NCBI GenBank assembly: GCA_945829445.1
Contig: CALZUY010000045.1
Span: forward strand, 1-16,445
Direction of reading: 5' to 3'
DNA from: Butyricicoccus_A sp945486175
GTDB taxonomy: Bacteria > Bacillota > Clostridia > Oscillospirales > Butyricicoccaceae
Length of the DNA: 16,445 nt
Both the position numbers and the translations under genes were made by a program. Of this stretch, positions 6,863 through 15,125 are shown in pieces; positions within the stretch are counted from its first letter, which is position 1; every line of letters starts with the position of its first letter. The notes below the pieces were generated by a model. The model searched no databases. It saw nothing but the letters and a program-made list of their open reading frames with translations, and was not told the DNA's origin.

Positions 6863-8218
6863 TCAGGTTTTCAGTTTGCGGTACACTGTCCGGTACATCG
6901 TTGTGAAACACGCAACACCGCCGAGCAGGTTGGAAATCGGTTCGGCGAGGAAGACGCCGTATACACCTAAACCGCAGACATGCGGCAAAATCAGCGTCAG
7001 CGGGATGACGACAATGCCCTTGCGGAAGATGGAAAAGAAAATCGCATGGCGCGACTTGCCGAGCGCGGTGAATACTGCCTGCCCGGAAAATTGCAGTGCC
7101 ATCAGGAAAAAGCCGAAGAAGTACACATGCATCGCGGGCACGCCTGCGGCAGTCAGTGCCGGATCGGTGTTGAAAATATGGATGAAAAAGTGGGGGAACA
7201 GCGAAATAATGCCCCAGACCGCGAGGGAATAGACAATCAGCGTGATGGACATGAACCGGATGGCCTGCCGCACGCGCGCGTGCAGTGCAGCGCCGTAATT
7301 GAAGCTGATGACCGGCTGTGCGCTGCCGGAAATGCCGTTGATCGGCAGCATGATGATCTCACGCACCGAGTTGAGCACGGTCATGACACCGACATACAGA
7401 TCGCCGCCGAAAAATTGCAGCGAACTGTTGCAGGCAACCTGTACAAGGCTGTTGGTCACGCTCATCGTGAAGCCTGCCAGACCGAGCGTGAGGATTTTTT
7501 TCACGCGTGCCGCCTGTAAGCGCAGATGCTTCCGGCGCAGGCGCAGCAGCGTGCGCGGGCCGGTCAGGAAACGCATCGTCCACAGCGCCGCGGCAAACTG
7601 GGAAAGAACTGTCGCACAGGCTGCGCCGCGCACACCCATGTGCAGGGCAAAAATGAAAATCGGGTCGAGAATCAGGTTGAGCACGGCCCCGATGATGACA
7701 GTCAGCATGCCGGTGCGGCCAAAGCCCTGCGCATTGATGAAGTTGTTCATGCCGAGCGACAGCATGACGAATACATTGCCGATTAAATAAATTGTAATAT
7801 AGGACATCGCATAGGGGAGCGTGACACTGCTTGCACCCAGTGCGAGCAGCAGCGGACGGCGCACCAGCAGGCCGAGAACGGTCAGCCCGAAGCCGAAGCA
7901 CAGCAGCAGCGTCAGGCAGTTGCCCATAATGCCCTCGGCTTCTTCCTCCTGCCCAGCGCCGCGCTGCATGGAAAACAGCGGCGCGCCGCCCATGCCGATC
8001 AGATTGGCAAAAGCAACCACCATCGTGATGACAGGGAAGCACACGCCCAGGCCGGTGAGTGCATTGGTCGCGTCTGCACCGATGCGGCCGATATAGATGC
8101 GGTCAACGATGTTATACAGCACGTTGACCAGCTGTGCCAGCGTCATTGGCACTGCGAGACGGATGATATTGGATGAAACACTTCCTTTTGAGAAGTCTGT
8201 TTCCGATTGCATGTTCAT
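6863..8218 (-). CDS. MATE family efflux transporter
   Basis: Cation-coupled multidrug or metabolite exporter in the membrane, 451 residues with about twelve spans in two similar halves. The opening shows family features: NIIRLAVPMTLAQLVNVLY, then VDRIYIGRIG, followed by a glycine-rich second segment. The frame is open upstream to 8431, but the start is placed at 8218 (MNMQSETDF) because the predicted RNA start is near 8249 and the family usually has about 450 residues. A second ATG at 8212 is possible, and the ribosome site is weak (AGAAAG). It is monocistronic and divergent from the MFS gene. The substrate is unknown. Confidence 0.88.
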   Translation of the reverse strand: MNMQSETDFSKGSVSSNIIRLAVPMTLAQLVNVLYNIVDRIYIGRIGADATNALTGLGVCFPVITMVVAFANLIGMGGAPLFSMQRGAGQEEEAEGIMGNCLTLLLCFGFGLTVLGLLVRRPLLLALGASSVTLPYAMSYITIYLIGNVFVMLSLGMNNFINAQGFGRTGMLTVIIGAVLNLILDPIFIFALHMGVRGAACATVLSQFAAALWTMRFLTGPRTLLRLRRKHLRLQAARVKKILTLGLAGFTMSVTNSLVQVACNSSLQFFGGDLYVGVMTVLNSVREIIMLPINGISGSAQPVISFNYGAALHARVRQAIRFMSITLIVYSLAVWGIISLFPHFFIHIFNTDPALTAAGVPAMHVYFFGFFLMALQFSGQAVFTALGKSRHAIFFSIFRKGIVVIPLTLILPHVCGLGVYGVFLAEPISNLLGGVACFTTMYRTVYRKLKT

Positions 8219-8255
8219 GATAAAAACACAGGCTTTCTGTCGAGATCGTATTGCT

Positions 8256-8284
8256 ATTATAGCACTGCCGGATGCGGCGTGCAA
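8256..8284 (-). promoter_or_regulatory. sigma-A promoter of the MATE gene
   Basis: On the minus strand TTGCAC (8284-8279), 17-bp spacer, perfect TATAAT (8261-8256), with TG one base before the -10. The leader would be about 31 nt, which fixes the upstream limit of the coding region. Confidence 0.85.
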
Positions 8285-8416
8285 AGAGAAGAAATGGCAT
8301 CGCGGCCTGTCGAAATGGAATAGGAGAAAAAAGCACAAAACCGGTGCGGAAAAAATGGGCATCTTTGACGGGAATTGAGAAGTTTTTTTATGTAGCAAAA
8401 AAATGGGGAAATGCAA

Positions 8417-8445
8417 TTGACTTTTGTCCAAAACTGGAATATTCT
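8417..8445 (+). promoter_or_regulatory. sigma-A promoter of the MFS gene
   Basis: TTGACT (8417-8422), 17-bp spacer, TATTCT (8440-8445). The leader would be about 47 nt. The 132 bp between this and the MATE -35 box show no clear repeat or operator. Confidence 0.75.
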
Positions 8446-8498
8446 TTCAGTTGGTTCGTTCAATTTACGTTCACAAAAGGGAATTGCGGAGGTACAAA

Positions 8499-9722
8499 AT
8501 GGAACAAAAGGAGTCGTTTTTCCGTTCAATCGGAAAGGACAACCGGTATATTGTCGGAAACCTGTTTTATGCCTATTTCGCGCAGGGCTTTGCGCTGATT
8601 ATGCTGGGCGCGATCCTGCCGGTGCTCAAGGCGGATTATGCGCTCGACTATCAGGTCGGCGGCATGCTGCTGTCCGTGCAGTCGGTTGGCTATGCCATTG
8701 CCGGTCTGGGTGCGGGCTTTCTGCCGCTGTATTTCGGCCTGAAAAATTCATTCATTTTGCTGACATCCGGCGTCGCCATCGGCATGGGTATGCTGCTGGT
8801 CAGCGGCAATCCGGTCTGGCTGCTGATTGCGATGGCGCTTATCGGCATCAGCAAGGGTGCAGTCACCAACTACAACAACCAGATCATGAGTGATCTGGCA
8901 CGCGGCAATGCCGGCCCGCTCAACATGCTACATGCATTTTTTGCCATCGGCGCCTGCATTGCGCCGTTTGCCGTGCTGCTCTGCTCGAAGGTGGATGCTT
9001 CCGGCTGGCGTCTGGCGGCGGCGATTGCGACTGTGGCCGCAGTGCTCGGCCTGCTCGCCATGTCGCGCATGAAGCTGGACAACACCCGCGCCTGCGGCGG
9101 CGAGGAGAAAAAAACCGCTGTTTCCTTTGGTTTCTTTAAGGAAAAGATTTTCTGGGTCACCATGCTGATTGTCTTTTTCTATCAGTGCATTGAGGCGTCC
9201 ATGATGGGCTGGCTGACGTCGTTTTTCGTCGATTCGGGCGTCATGACCAACGATTTCGCGCAGGTTGTCACCTCCGCGCTGTGGATTGCGCTGCTGGTCG
9301 GCCGGTTCAGCTGCTCCGGCCTTGCGATGCGCTTCCGTCCCTATCAGATGATTCTGGTCATGGCGGCAGGACAGCTCGGCTTCCTGTATCTGCTGATTCA
9401 AAGCCACAGCTTTGGGATGATGATGGTTGCAACCATCGGCCTCGGCCTCAGCATGTCCGGCATGTATGGCACCTCGGTGTCCAATGCGGGCGACCTGTTC
9501 GCACGCTATCCGGTCTGCATGGGCTTCTTTGTCCTGCTGACCAGCATGGGTGCGGTTGTCGCGCCGTCTGCCGTCGGCATGGTGGCTAATATCGCAGGCA
9601 TGCGCAGCGGTCTTGCCGTGCTGCTGATTGCAGCAGCCGCACTGATTGTCATGGCAGTGTACAATGCGGTGATGGTCTGCGGCCGTGCAGTCAGAAAGCG
9701 TGCCGTGAAGCATCACGCATAA
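8499..9722 (+). CDS. Major facilitator superfamily transporter
   Basis: Secondary transporter of 407 residues with about twelve spans, split by a charged loop near 200-215 (SRMKLDNTRACGGEEKK). The motif NMLHAFFAIGACIAP in the first half resembles the sugar/solute MFS group that includes FucP-like proteins, but the substrate cannot be assigned. The frame is open upstream to 8424. The start is placed at the ATG at 8499 because GCGGAGG (8486-8492) lies six bases before it, and the earlier stretch overlaps the promoter. It is monocistronic and ends at a strong two-way terminator. Confidence 0.88.
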   Translation: MEQKESFFRSIGKDNRYIVGNLFYAYFAQGFALIMLGAILPVLKADYALDYQVGGMLLSVQSVGYAIAGLGAGFLPLYFGLKNSFILLTSGVAIGMGMLLVSGNPVWLLIAMALIGISKGAVTNYNNQIMSDLARGNAGPLNMLHAFFAIGACIAPFAVLLCSKVDASGWRLAAAIATVAAVLGLLAMSRMKLDNTRACGGEEKKTAVSFGFFKEKIFWVTMLIVFFYQCIEASMMGWLTSFFVDSGVMTNDFAQVVTSALWIALLVGRFSCSGLAMRFRPYQMILVMAAGQLGFLYLLIQSHSFGMMMVATIGLGLSMSGMYGTSVSNAGDLFARYPVCMGFFVLLTSMGAVVAPSAVGMVANIAGMRSGLAVLLIAAAALIVMAVYNAVMVCGRAVRKRAVKHHA

Positions 9723-9736
9723 CAGATTTGGTTGAG

Positions 9737-9783
9737 AAAAAACGGAAACACCCGCGATTCTTCGTGAATCGCGGGTGCTTTTT
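9737..9783. terminator. Bidirectional intrinsic terminator between MFS gene and hydrogenase operon
   Basis: Perfect 12-bp stem CACCCGCGATTC (9749-9760) with 9766-9777, 5-nt loop, T run at 9779-9783 for the plus strand and an A run at 9737-9742 that gives a T run for the minus strand. Confidence 0.88.
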
Positions 9784-9805
9784 ATGCATTTGAGAGGAGA
9801 TGCAG

Positions 9806-11596
9806 TCAGTCTTCTCCGAAGTGGATGGTTGTATCCTCGGTATCCTGCATCTGCAGGCGCAGGCTGAGCGGCATCGTCCAGCTGTTGTGATCGGTGTGCA
9901 GCAGTTCTTCCGCACGTTCGGAGAGCGGTTCGCCGAGATAGCGGTCATACAGCGCCTTGATCTCCGGGTTTTCATGCGAATAGCGCAGCGGGCTGAGGCG
10001 GTCGAGCTTATAGAGCAGTTCGCCGCGGGTTTCCGCCTGCTCGGTCTGCTCGAACGGAATCGGCTGTCCGCCGCCGCCGACACAGCCGCCCGGACATGCC
10101 ATGATTTCCACGAAATCATAGTGTGCCTGTCCGGCAAGAATGGCTTCGATCAGACGGCGCGCATTGGCAAGGCCGCTGGCAACCGCACAGCGGACAACAG
10201 TGCCGTTCATGTCAAATTCCGCTTCGCGCCAGCCCTCCTGTCCGCGGACTGCGCGGAAGGCATCAGGTGCCGGGTTCGTGCCGACAACAGAATAATAAGC
10301 GGTGCGCAGGGCAGCTTCCATAACGCCGCCGGTTGCGCCGAAGATGACGCCGGCACCCGAACCGACACCGAGCGGGGAATCGAATTCCGCTTCGGGCAGG
10401 CTGGAAACATTGATATTTTCCGAACGGATCAGGCGGTCCATTTCGCGCGTCGTGAGCGCGATGTCCACATCCTGAATGCTGTCGGTCTGCCTGACATACA
10501 TGTGCCCGTTCTTTTCCGCCTTCTTGGCGAGGCACGGCATGATGGAAACACAGCAGATTTTCTCCGGCGGGACGCCGATCTGCTCGGCAAAATAACTCTT
10601 CGTGACAGCGCCAAACATCTGCTGCGGGCTCTTCGCCGTAGACAGATAAGGCACAAGCTGCGGGTACTGCGATTTGAGGAAGCGCACCCAGCCCGGGCAG
10701 CAGGAGGTGAACATCGGATAGTCCTTGAGTTCTCCAGAGGTGAAGCGCTTGAGGAATTCGGATGCTTCCTCCATGATGGTCAGGTCAGCGGAGAACGTGG
10801 TGTCGAAGATATAATCAAAGCCCATCGACCGCAGTGCGGCAGCAAGGCGGCGCACCGTTGCCAGCTCGCGCGGCAGGCCGAGCGATTCGCCCCAGGCGGC
10901 ACGAACTGCCGGTGCGATCTGGACAACCGTGATCTTGTCCGGATCTGCCAGCGCGTCGAGCACTTCAATCGTGTCGTCGCGCTCACGCAGTGCGCCGACC
11001 GGGCAGTGCGTGATGCACTGCCCGCACAGGGCACAGTCCGCTTCCTTGATGCGGCGGTTATAGGTGACGTCGATGGTGGCACGGCTTCCCGAACCGGTCA
11101 TTTCCCAGATGCCGAGCGACTGGATCTTTTCACAGTACTGCACGCAGCGCATGCACTTGATGCACTTTTTTGGGTCGCGGAACAGCGGGAAGGTGGTCGT
11201 CCACAGTCCCTTCGGCAGATCCTGCGGGTATGGATTGCGCAGAATGCCGAGATCATTGGCTACATGCTGTAATTTGCAGTTGCCCGAGCGCACGCAGGTG
11301 GCACAGGTGCTGTCATGCTGCGACAGCAGCAGCTCGACATTGATGCGGCGCGCCTGACGGGCACGCGGCGAATTGGTGTATACCACCATGCCCTCATAGA
11401 CGAGGTTGTTGCACGAGGAGACAAGACGGCTTTCGCCCTCGACCTCGACGCAGCAGACGCGGCAGGCGCCGATTTCATTGATTTCCTTCAGATAACACAG
11501 GGAAGGAATTGTGATACCGGCCTTTGCAGCGGCTTCCATGATGGTCGTGCCCTCCGGCACGCGCACGGCAATGCCGTTGATTGTTACGTTTACCAT
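9806..11596 (-). CDS. hydA: [FeFe] hydrogenase catalytic subunit HydA
   Basis: Cytosolic enzyme that makes or oxidises H2. The 596 residues show the M3 layout: N-terminal 2Fe-2S domain (C34, C45, C48, C62), His-ligated 4Fe-4S (H94, C98, C101, C107), a two-cluster ferredoxin domain (C145/C148/C151/C155 and C188/C191/C194/C198), and the H-cluster domain with TSCCPGW (297-303), MPCLAKK (353-359) and MACPGGCVGGGGQP (499-512). Predicted H-cluster ligands are C300, C355, C501 and C505. The proton-relay residues of the Clostridium pasteurianum enzyme are present (C299, S319, E277, E280). The start overlaps the upstream partner gene by 7 bp. A GGAGG site lies about 12 nt upstream. Catalytic competence is expected; the direction of reaction is not known. 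Confidence 0.95.
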   Translation of the reverse strand: MVNVTINGIAVRVPEGTTIMEAAAKAGITIPSLCYLKEINEIGACRVCCVEVEGESRLVSSCNNLVYEGMVVYTNSPRARQARRINVELLLSQHDSTCATCVRSGNCKLQHVANDLGILRNPYPQDLPKGLWTTTFPLFRDPKKCIKCMRCVQYCEKIQSLGIWEMTGSGSRATIDVTYNRRIKEADCALCGQCITHCPVGALRERDDTIEVLDALADPDKITVVQIAPAVRAAWGESLGLPRELATVRRLAAALRSMGFDYIFDTTFSADLTIMEEASEFLKRFTSGELKDYPMFTSCCPGWVRFLKSQYPQLVPYLSTAKSPQQMFGAVTKSYFAEQIGVPPEKICCVSIMPCLAKKAEKNGHMYVRQTDSIQDVDIALTTREMDRLIRSENINVSSLPEAEFDSPLGVGSGAGVIFGATGGVMEAALRTAYYSVVGTNPAPDAFRAVRGQEGWREAEFDMNGTVVRCAVASGLANARRLIEAILAGQAHYDFVEIMACPGGCVGGGGQPIPFEQTEQAETRGELLYKLDRLSPLRYSHENPEIKALYDRYLGEPLSERAEELLHTDHNSWTMPLSLRLQMQDTEDTTIHFGED

Positions 11597-13428
11597 TGTC
11601 TCATTCTTCCTCCTCTGAAGTTGCCGTAGCCATAATGGTCGCAGCGCAGGCAGCGGGATGCTTCCTGCAGAACCTCATCCTCAGTCATCGGTTCCTTGAT
11701 GTCGTCAAAGTTGGCGACGCAGTCGCAGGCCGGACGGGTGCGCAGATTGACGCGGCCGCAGGCCGGCGCAGGAGACAACTGAGCCTCCGGGATGTCCTCA
11801 ACCGCTGCATGGATGACATGGTTGTAGCCGAGGAAGTTGTCGATGTTGGCTGCGGCGACCTTGCCCGCAGCAATTGCACGGATAACAGTGGACGGGCCGG
11901 TGACGGCGTCACCACCTGCGAATACCTTCGGGCTGCCCTCTACGAAGCTGTCCGGCAGCGCGGAGATGCGGTCGCGGTTGGTCGCAACACCTGCGGCAGT
12001 GAATGCCTTGGAGTCGATACCCTGGCCGATGGCGACAATGACGATATCACAGGGAATAGCCTGTTCCGGCTTGTTTGCGGAGACCGGCTTCGGGCGTCCA
12101 TCGCGTCCGACCGGGCCGATCTGCTGCGGCTGGGTGATGAGGGCAGTTACATGGCCTTCCTCATCGCGCTCGATGCGCACCGGAGCCTGCAGCGGCAGGA
12201 TGGTTGCACCCTCGGCAGCTGCCTCTTCGATCTCCTCGGACAGCGCGGTCATATCGTCCACACGACGGCGGTAAACCGTTGTGACACTGGAGGCTCCCAG
12301 ACGGAGTGCGGTGCGGGTGGCATCCATTGAGACATTGCCGCCGCCGATGACACAGACGCGCTTGCCCGTGAAGTCGGGCGGATTGCCCTCGCCGATGTCG
12401 CGCAGCATTTCGACAGCGGAAACAACGCCGATGCTGCTCTCACCCGGAATGCCGATTTTGCGGTCGATGTGTGCACCGATGCAGAGGAATACCGCATCGA
12501 ATTCCTCTTCAATTTTGTGGAACGGGATATCGCGTCCGACGGAGATATCGGTATGTACCTCTACGCCTGTGCTGAGGATGACATCGATATCATTGTTCAG
12601 CATGTCCTCCGGCAGACGGTAGCGCGGGATGCCATAGCGCAGCATGCCGCCGAGCTGCGGGCGCTGTTCATAGACAACCGCATGATGGCCCATCAGCTGC
12701 AGATAGAACGCACAGGATAAGCCGCCGGGGCCGCCGCCGACAATGGCGATGCGCTTGCCGGTAGACGGCTGGTTTGCAACCGGTGCGACATGCAGCGCAT
12801 GTGTGACGGCAAAGTGCTTGATGCCGCAGATGTTGACTGCATCGTCAACCATGTTGCGGCGGCAGCGCGCTTCACACGGGTGCTCGCAGACAAATGCACA
12901 GGCTGTCGGGAACGGATTGTCCTTGCGGATGAGCTTGACTGCGTCCTCATAGCGTCCGGCGCGGACAAGAGCGATGTATCCCGGTACGTCGACATGTGCG
13001 GGGCACAGTGCAACGCACGGAACCGGCTGGGTCAGGCCGCTGGTGCAGCGGTTGTTTGTGACATGCTCAATATAGTCGTCGCGGAAGCCCTGGACGCCGC
13101 GCAGAACCATGTTGGCGGCTTCATAGCCGATGGCACAGTCTGCGGTATCCGCGATGGTTTTTGCAGTCTTTTCAATGCGGTCGATGGTTTCCAGCGTTGC
13201 GCGCTCGCTGAGGACGTCGTCCATCAGGCGTGCAAGCTGTCCAAGGCCAATGCGGCAGGGGGAACATTTGCCGCAGGTCTGTGCATGGCACAGCTTCAAA
13301 AAGCCGAGGGAAATGTCGACGGGACACAGTCCCGGAGGGCTGGCGGCAATGCGCCGTTCCAGATCCTTATACAGGCCTTCGACAACGGTCTGCGCCTGAT
13401 TCGGGGTTTCCAAACTTAATCTGCTCAA
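11590..13428 (-). CDS. Hydrogenase partner: NuoF C-terminal 4Fe-4S domain fused to GltD/NfnL-type NAD(P)H:FAD oxidoreductase
   Basis: 612-residue electron-input subunit. Residues about 40-125 match only the C-terminal iron-sulfur part of NuoF/HydB (CGKCSPCRIG at 52-61, fourth Cys C98); the FMN and NADH part of NuoF is absent. Residues 127-600 form a GltD-like module: cysteines C138, C142, C177, C181, C185, C189 for 4Fe-4S clusters, FAD motif VGGGPGG (230-236), NAD(P)H motif VIGGGNVSMD (360-369), YRRR (386-389, suggesting NADPH), GGDAVTGPSTVI (505-516), and a final CLRC (593-596). It probably passes electrons between NAD(P)H and HydA. The start is TTG at 13428 with GGAG about 10 nt upstream; no ATG or GTG is available between it and the upstream stop. 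It overlaps hydA by 7 bp. Confidence 0.9.
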   Translation of the reverse strand: MSRLSLETPNQAQTVVEGLYKDLERRIAASPPGLCPVDISLGFLKLCHAQTCGKCSPCRIGLGQLARLMDDVLSERATLETIDRIEKTAKTIADTADCAIGYEAANMVLRGVQGFRDDYIEHVTNNRCTSGLTQPVPCVALCPAHVDVPGYIALVRAGRYEDAVKLIRKDNPFPTACAFVCEHPCEARCRRNMVDDAVNICGIKHFAVTHALHVAPVANQPSTGKRIAIVGGGPGGLSCAFYLQLMGHHAVVYEQRPQLGGMLRYGIPRYRLPEDMLNNDIDVILSTGVEVHTDISVGRDIPFHKIEEEFDAVFLCIGAHIDRKIGIPGESSIGVVSAVEMLRDIGEGNPPDFTGKRVCVIGGGNVSMDATRTALRLGASSVTTVYRRRVDDMTALSEEIEEAAAEGATILPLQAPVRIERDEEGHVTALITQPQQIGPVGRDGRPKPVSANKPEQAIPCDIVIVAIGQGIDSKAFTAAGVATNRDRISALPDSFVEGSPKVFAGGDAVTGPSTVIRAIAAGKVAAANIDNFLGYNHVIHAAVEDIPEAQLSPAPACGRVNLRTRPACDCVANFDDIKEPMTEDEVLQEASRCLRCDHYGYGNFRGGRMRQW

Positions 13429-13538
13429 TGCTGTTTCACTCCAAAAGATTTTCTTTTTGTCGGGTGTATCTTTTTGTTAAAAAACACACAGAGTTGCCCA
13501 TAAAATAATCATAAAACAAGCAAAACTACTTATCTTTC

Positions 13539-13566
13539 ATTGTACGCTTTTTAGGAAAAAAATCAA
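13539..13566 (-). promoter_or_regulatory. Promoter of the hydrogenase structural operon
   Basis: On the minus strand TTGATT (13566-13561), 16-bp spacer, TACAAT (13544-13539). The leader of about 104 nt is very AT-rich. It can form a U/A-rich hairpin just downstream of base 13490, and contains a single Rex-like half site TTGTTAA on the plus strand at 13474-13480. No terminator is seen in it. Confidence 0.65.
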
Positions 13567-13635
13567 TCGATTTGGTGAAATAATTTTGATTTTTTTGCAA
13601 AAAGAGTGAAATTTGAAGGAATTCAGCCAAAGAAA

Positions 13636-13667
13636 GTGCCCAAAGACAGAAATCTGTCTTTGGGCAC
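13636..13667 (-). terminator. Intrinsic terminator after hydG
   Basis: Perfect 15-bp stem (13636-13650 with 13653-13667) with a 2-nt spacer. In the minus direction it is followed by TTTCTTT. It separates the maturation operon from the hydrogenase operon. The remaining 69 bp to the operon -35 box are AT-rich with no clear motif. Confidence 0.8.
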
Positions 13668-13681
13668 GTGAACGCGATCAC

Positions 13682-15097
13682 TCAGAAGCGGAAATCGCGC
13701 TGTCCTTCGTGGATATTTTCGATGTATTCGGTTGCCTTTCTGCGGACGATCTCGTTGGGGATGGTTTTCAGTTCCTTTGCAATCAGCGCTTCGCCGACGG
13801 CCTTGGTTTCCGGGGAAGCATAGTCTTCGAGATATTCCTTGAGCGTCATCAGCGCGTTCGGATGGCAGCAGTTGACAATCTGTTTGCTCTTGAGCAGCGA
13901 CATGAAGCGGTCACCGGTGCGGCCCTCGCGGTAGCAGGCGGTGCAGAAGCTCGGGACATAGCCGAGATCCATCAGCCAGTGCACGACTTCGTCGAGCGTG
14001 CGGCGGTCATCGACTTCAAACTGCGTGGTATCCTCCGGGCGGATGTCTTCGGTATAGCCGCCGACACTGGTGCGCGAGCCGCCGCTGATCTGGGAGATGC
14101 CGAGCTCGAGCACGCGTTCGCGGCTCTTCTGGCTCTCACGGGTGGAGACAATCATGCCGGTGTACGGTACGGCGATGCGGATGCACGCGACGATTTTGGC
14201 GAACATGTCATCGGAAATGCCGTTGTCAAAGACATCCGGGTCGATGTCATCTGCACGGCGCACGCGCGGCACACTGATGGTGTGCGGGCCGACGCCCTTG
14301 TATGCCTCCAGATGCTCCGCATGCATGATGATACCGGTGAAGTCGTAGCGGTAGTTGTTCAGGCCGAACAGGACACCCAGGCCGACATCGTCGATGCCGC
14401 CGTCCATGGCGCGGTCCATTGCCTCAGTGTGATAGGCATAATCGTGCTTCGGTCCCGTCGGATGCAGCTTTTCATAGGATTCTTTGTTATAGGTCTCCTG
14501 GAACAGGATGTAGGTGCCGATGCCGGCATCCTTGAGCTTGCGGTAATTTTCTACCGTCGTCGCGGCGATATTGACATTGACGCGGCGGATGGCGCCGTTT
14601 TTGTGCTTGATGCTGTAAATCGTCTGGATGGATTCGAGGATGTACTCAATCGGGTTGTTGACCGGGTCTTCGCCGGACTCGATGGCGAGGCGCTTGTGGC
14701 CCATATCCTGCAGCGCGGTGACCTCGGCGACAATTTCCTCCTGTGTCAGCTTTTTGCGCGGGATGTGCTTGTTTTTGAGGTGATAGGGACAGTATTCGCA
14801 GCCGTTGATGCAGTAATTGGACAGATACAGCGGTGCGAACATGACAATGCGGTTGCCGTAGAACTCTTCCTTGATCTTGCGGGCGAGCGCATAGATTTCC
14901 TGATTCTTGTCTTCCAGATCGCAGTCGAGCAGGACAAGTGCCTCTCGGTGGGAGACACCCTTCATTTTGCGCGCCTTTTCGAGAATCTGGTCAATCAGTT
15001 CGCGGTTGTGCTTGTTTTTCTCTGCGTAATCGAGACAGTCACGGATTTCCTCATCGCTGATGAATTCCTCTGCCTTGGGTGACATCATGTTGTACAT
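13682..15097 (-). CDS. hydG: [FeFe] hydrogenase H-cluster maturation radical SAM protein HydG
   Basis: Cleaves L-tyrosine to p-cresol, CO and cyanide and builds the Fe(CO)2CN-cysteine synthon for the H-cluster's 2Fe subsite. The 471-residue protein has the radical-SAM cluster motif CINGCEYC (C96, C100, C103) in the HydG-specific CX3CX2C form and the C-terminal auxiliary-cluster motif CTAC (385-388) with C410/C411 downstream. This separates it from ThiH and HydE. The frame is open far upstream, but the ATG at 15097 has AGGAGG at 15105-15110 and gives the usual length. It is the second gene of an operon, 28 bp after the TM1266-family gene. HydE and HydF are not in the window. Confidence 0.95.
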   Translation of the reverse strand: MYNMMSPKAEEFISDEEIRDCLDYAEKNKHNRELIDQILEKARKMKGVSHREALVLLDCDLEDKNQEIYALARKIKEEFYGNRIVMFAPLYLSNYCINGCEYCPYHLKNKHIPRKKLTQEEIVAEVTALQDMGHKRLAIESGEDPVNNPIEYILESIQTIYSIKHKNGAIRRVNVNIAATTVENYRKLKDAGIGTYILFQETYNKESYEKLHPTGPKHDYAYHTEAMDRAMDGGIDDVGLGVLFGLNNYRYDFTGIIMHAEHLEAYKGVGPHTISVPRVRRADDIDPDVFDNGISDDMFAKIVACIRIAVPYTGMIVSTRESQKSRERVLELGISQISGGSRTSVGGYTEDIRPEDTTQFEVDDRRTLDEVVHWLMDLGYVPSFCTACYREGRTGDRFMSLLKSKQIVNCCHPNALMTLKEYLEDYASPETKAVGEALIAKELKTIPNEIVRRKATEYIENIHEGQRDFRF

Positions 15098-15125
15098 AGT
15101 CGTGCCTCCTGAAATGCGGGTGCAG

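Noticed and set aside
8285..8416. Regulatory site between divergent MATE and MFS promoters
   Set aside because: A-rich stretches only; no inverted or direct repeat stood out.
9800..11272. 490-codon open frame opposite hydA
   Set aside because: The hydA strand carries all cluster-binding motifs; the antisense translation has no motif and looks like compositional noise.
13438..13503. Short minus-strand frame in the hydrogenase operon leader (21 residues, opening MGNSVCF)
   Set aside because: It has no ribosome site, and nothing links it to a terminator or antiterminator; its stop near the Shine-Dalgarno site could be chance.
13613..15082. 489-codon open frame opposite hydG
   Set aside because: The same explanation applies: hydG is certain, and the antisense frame begins inside the terminator region.
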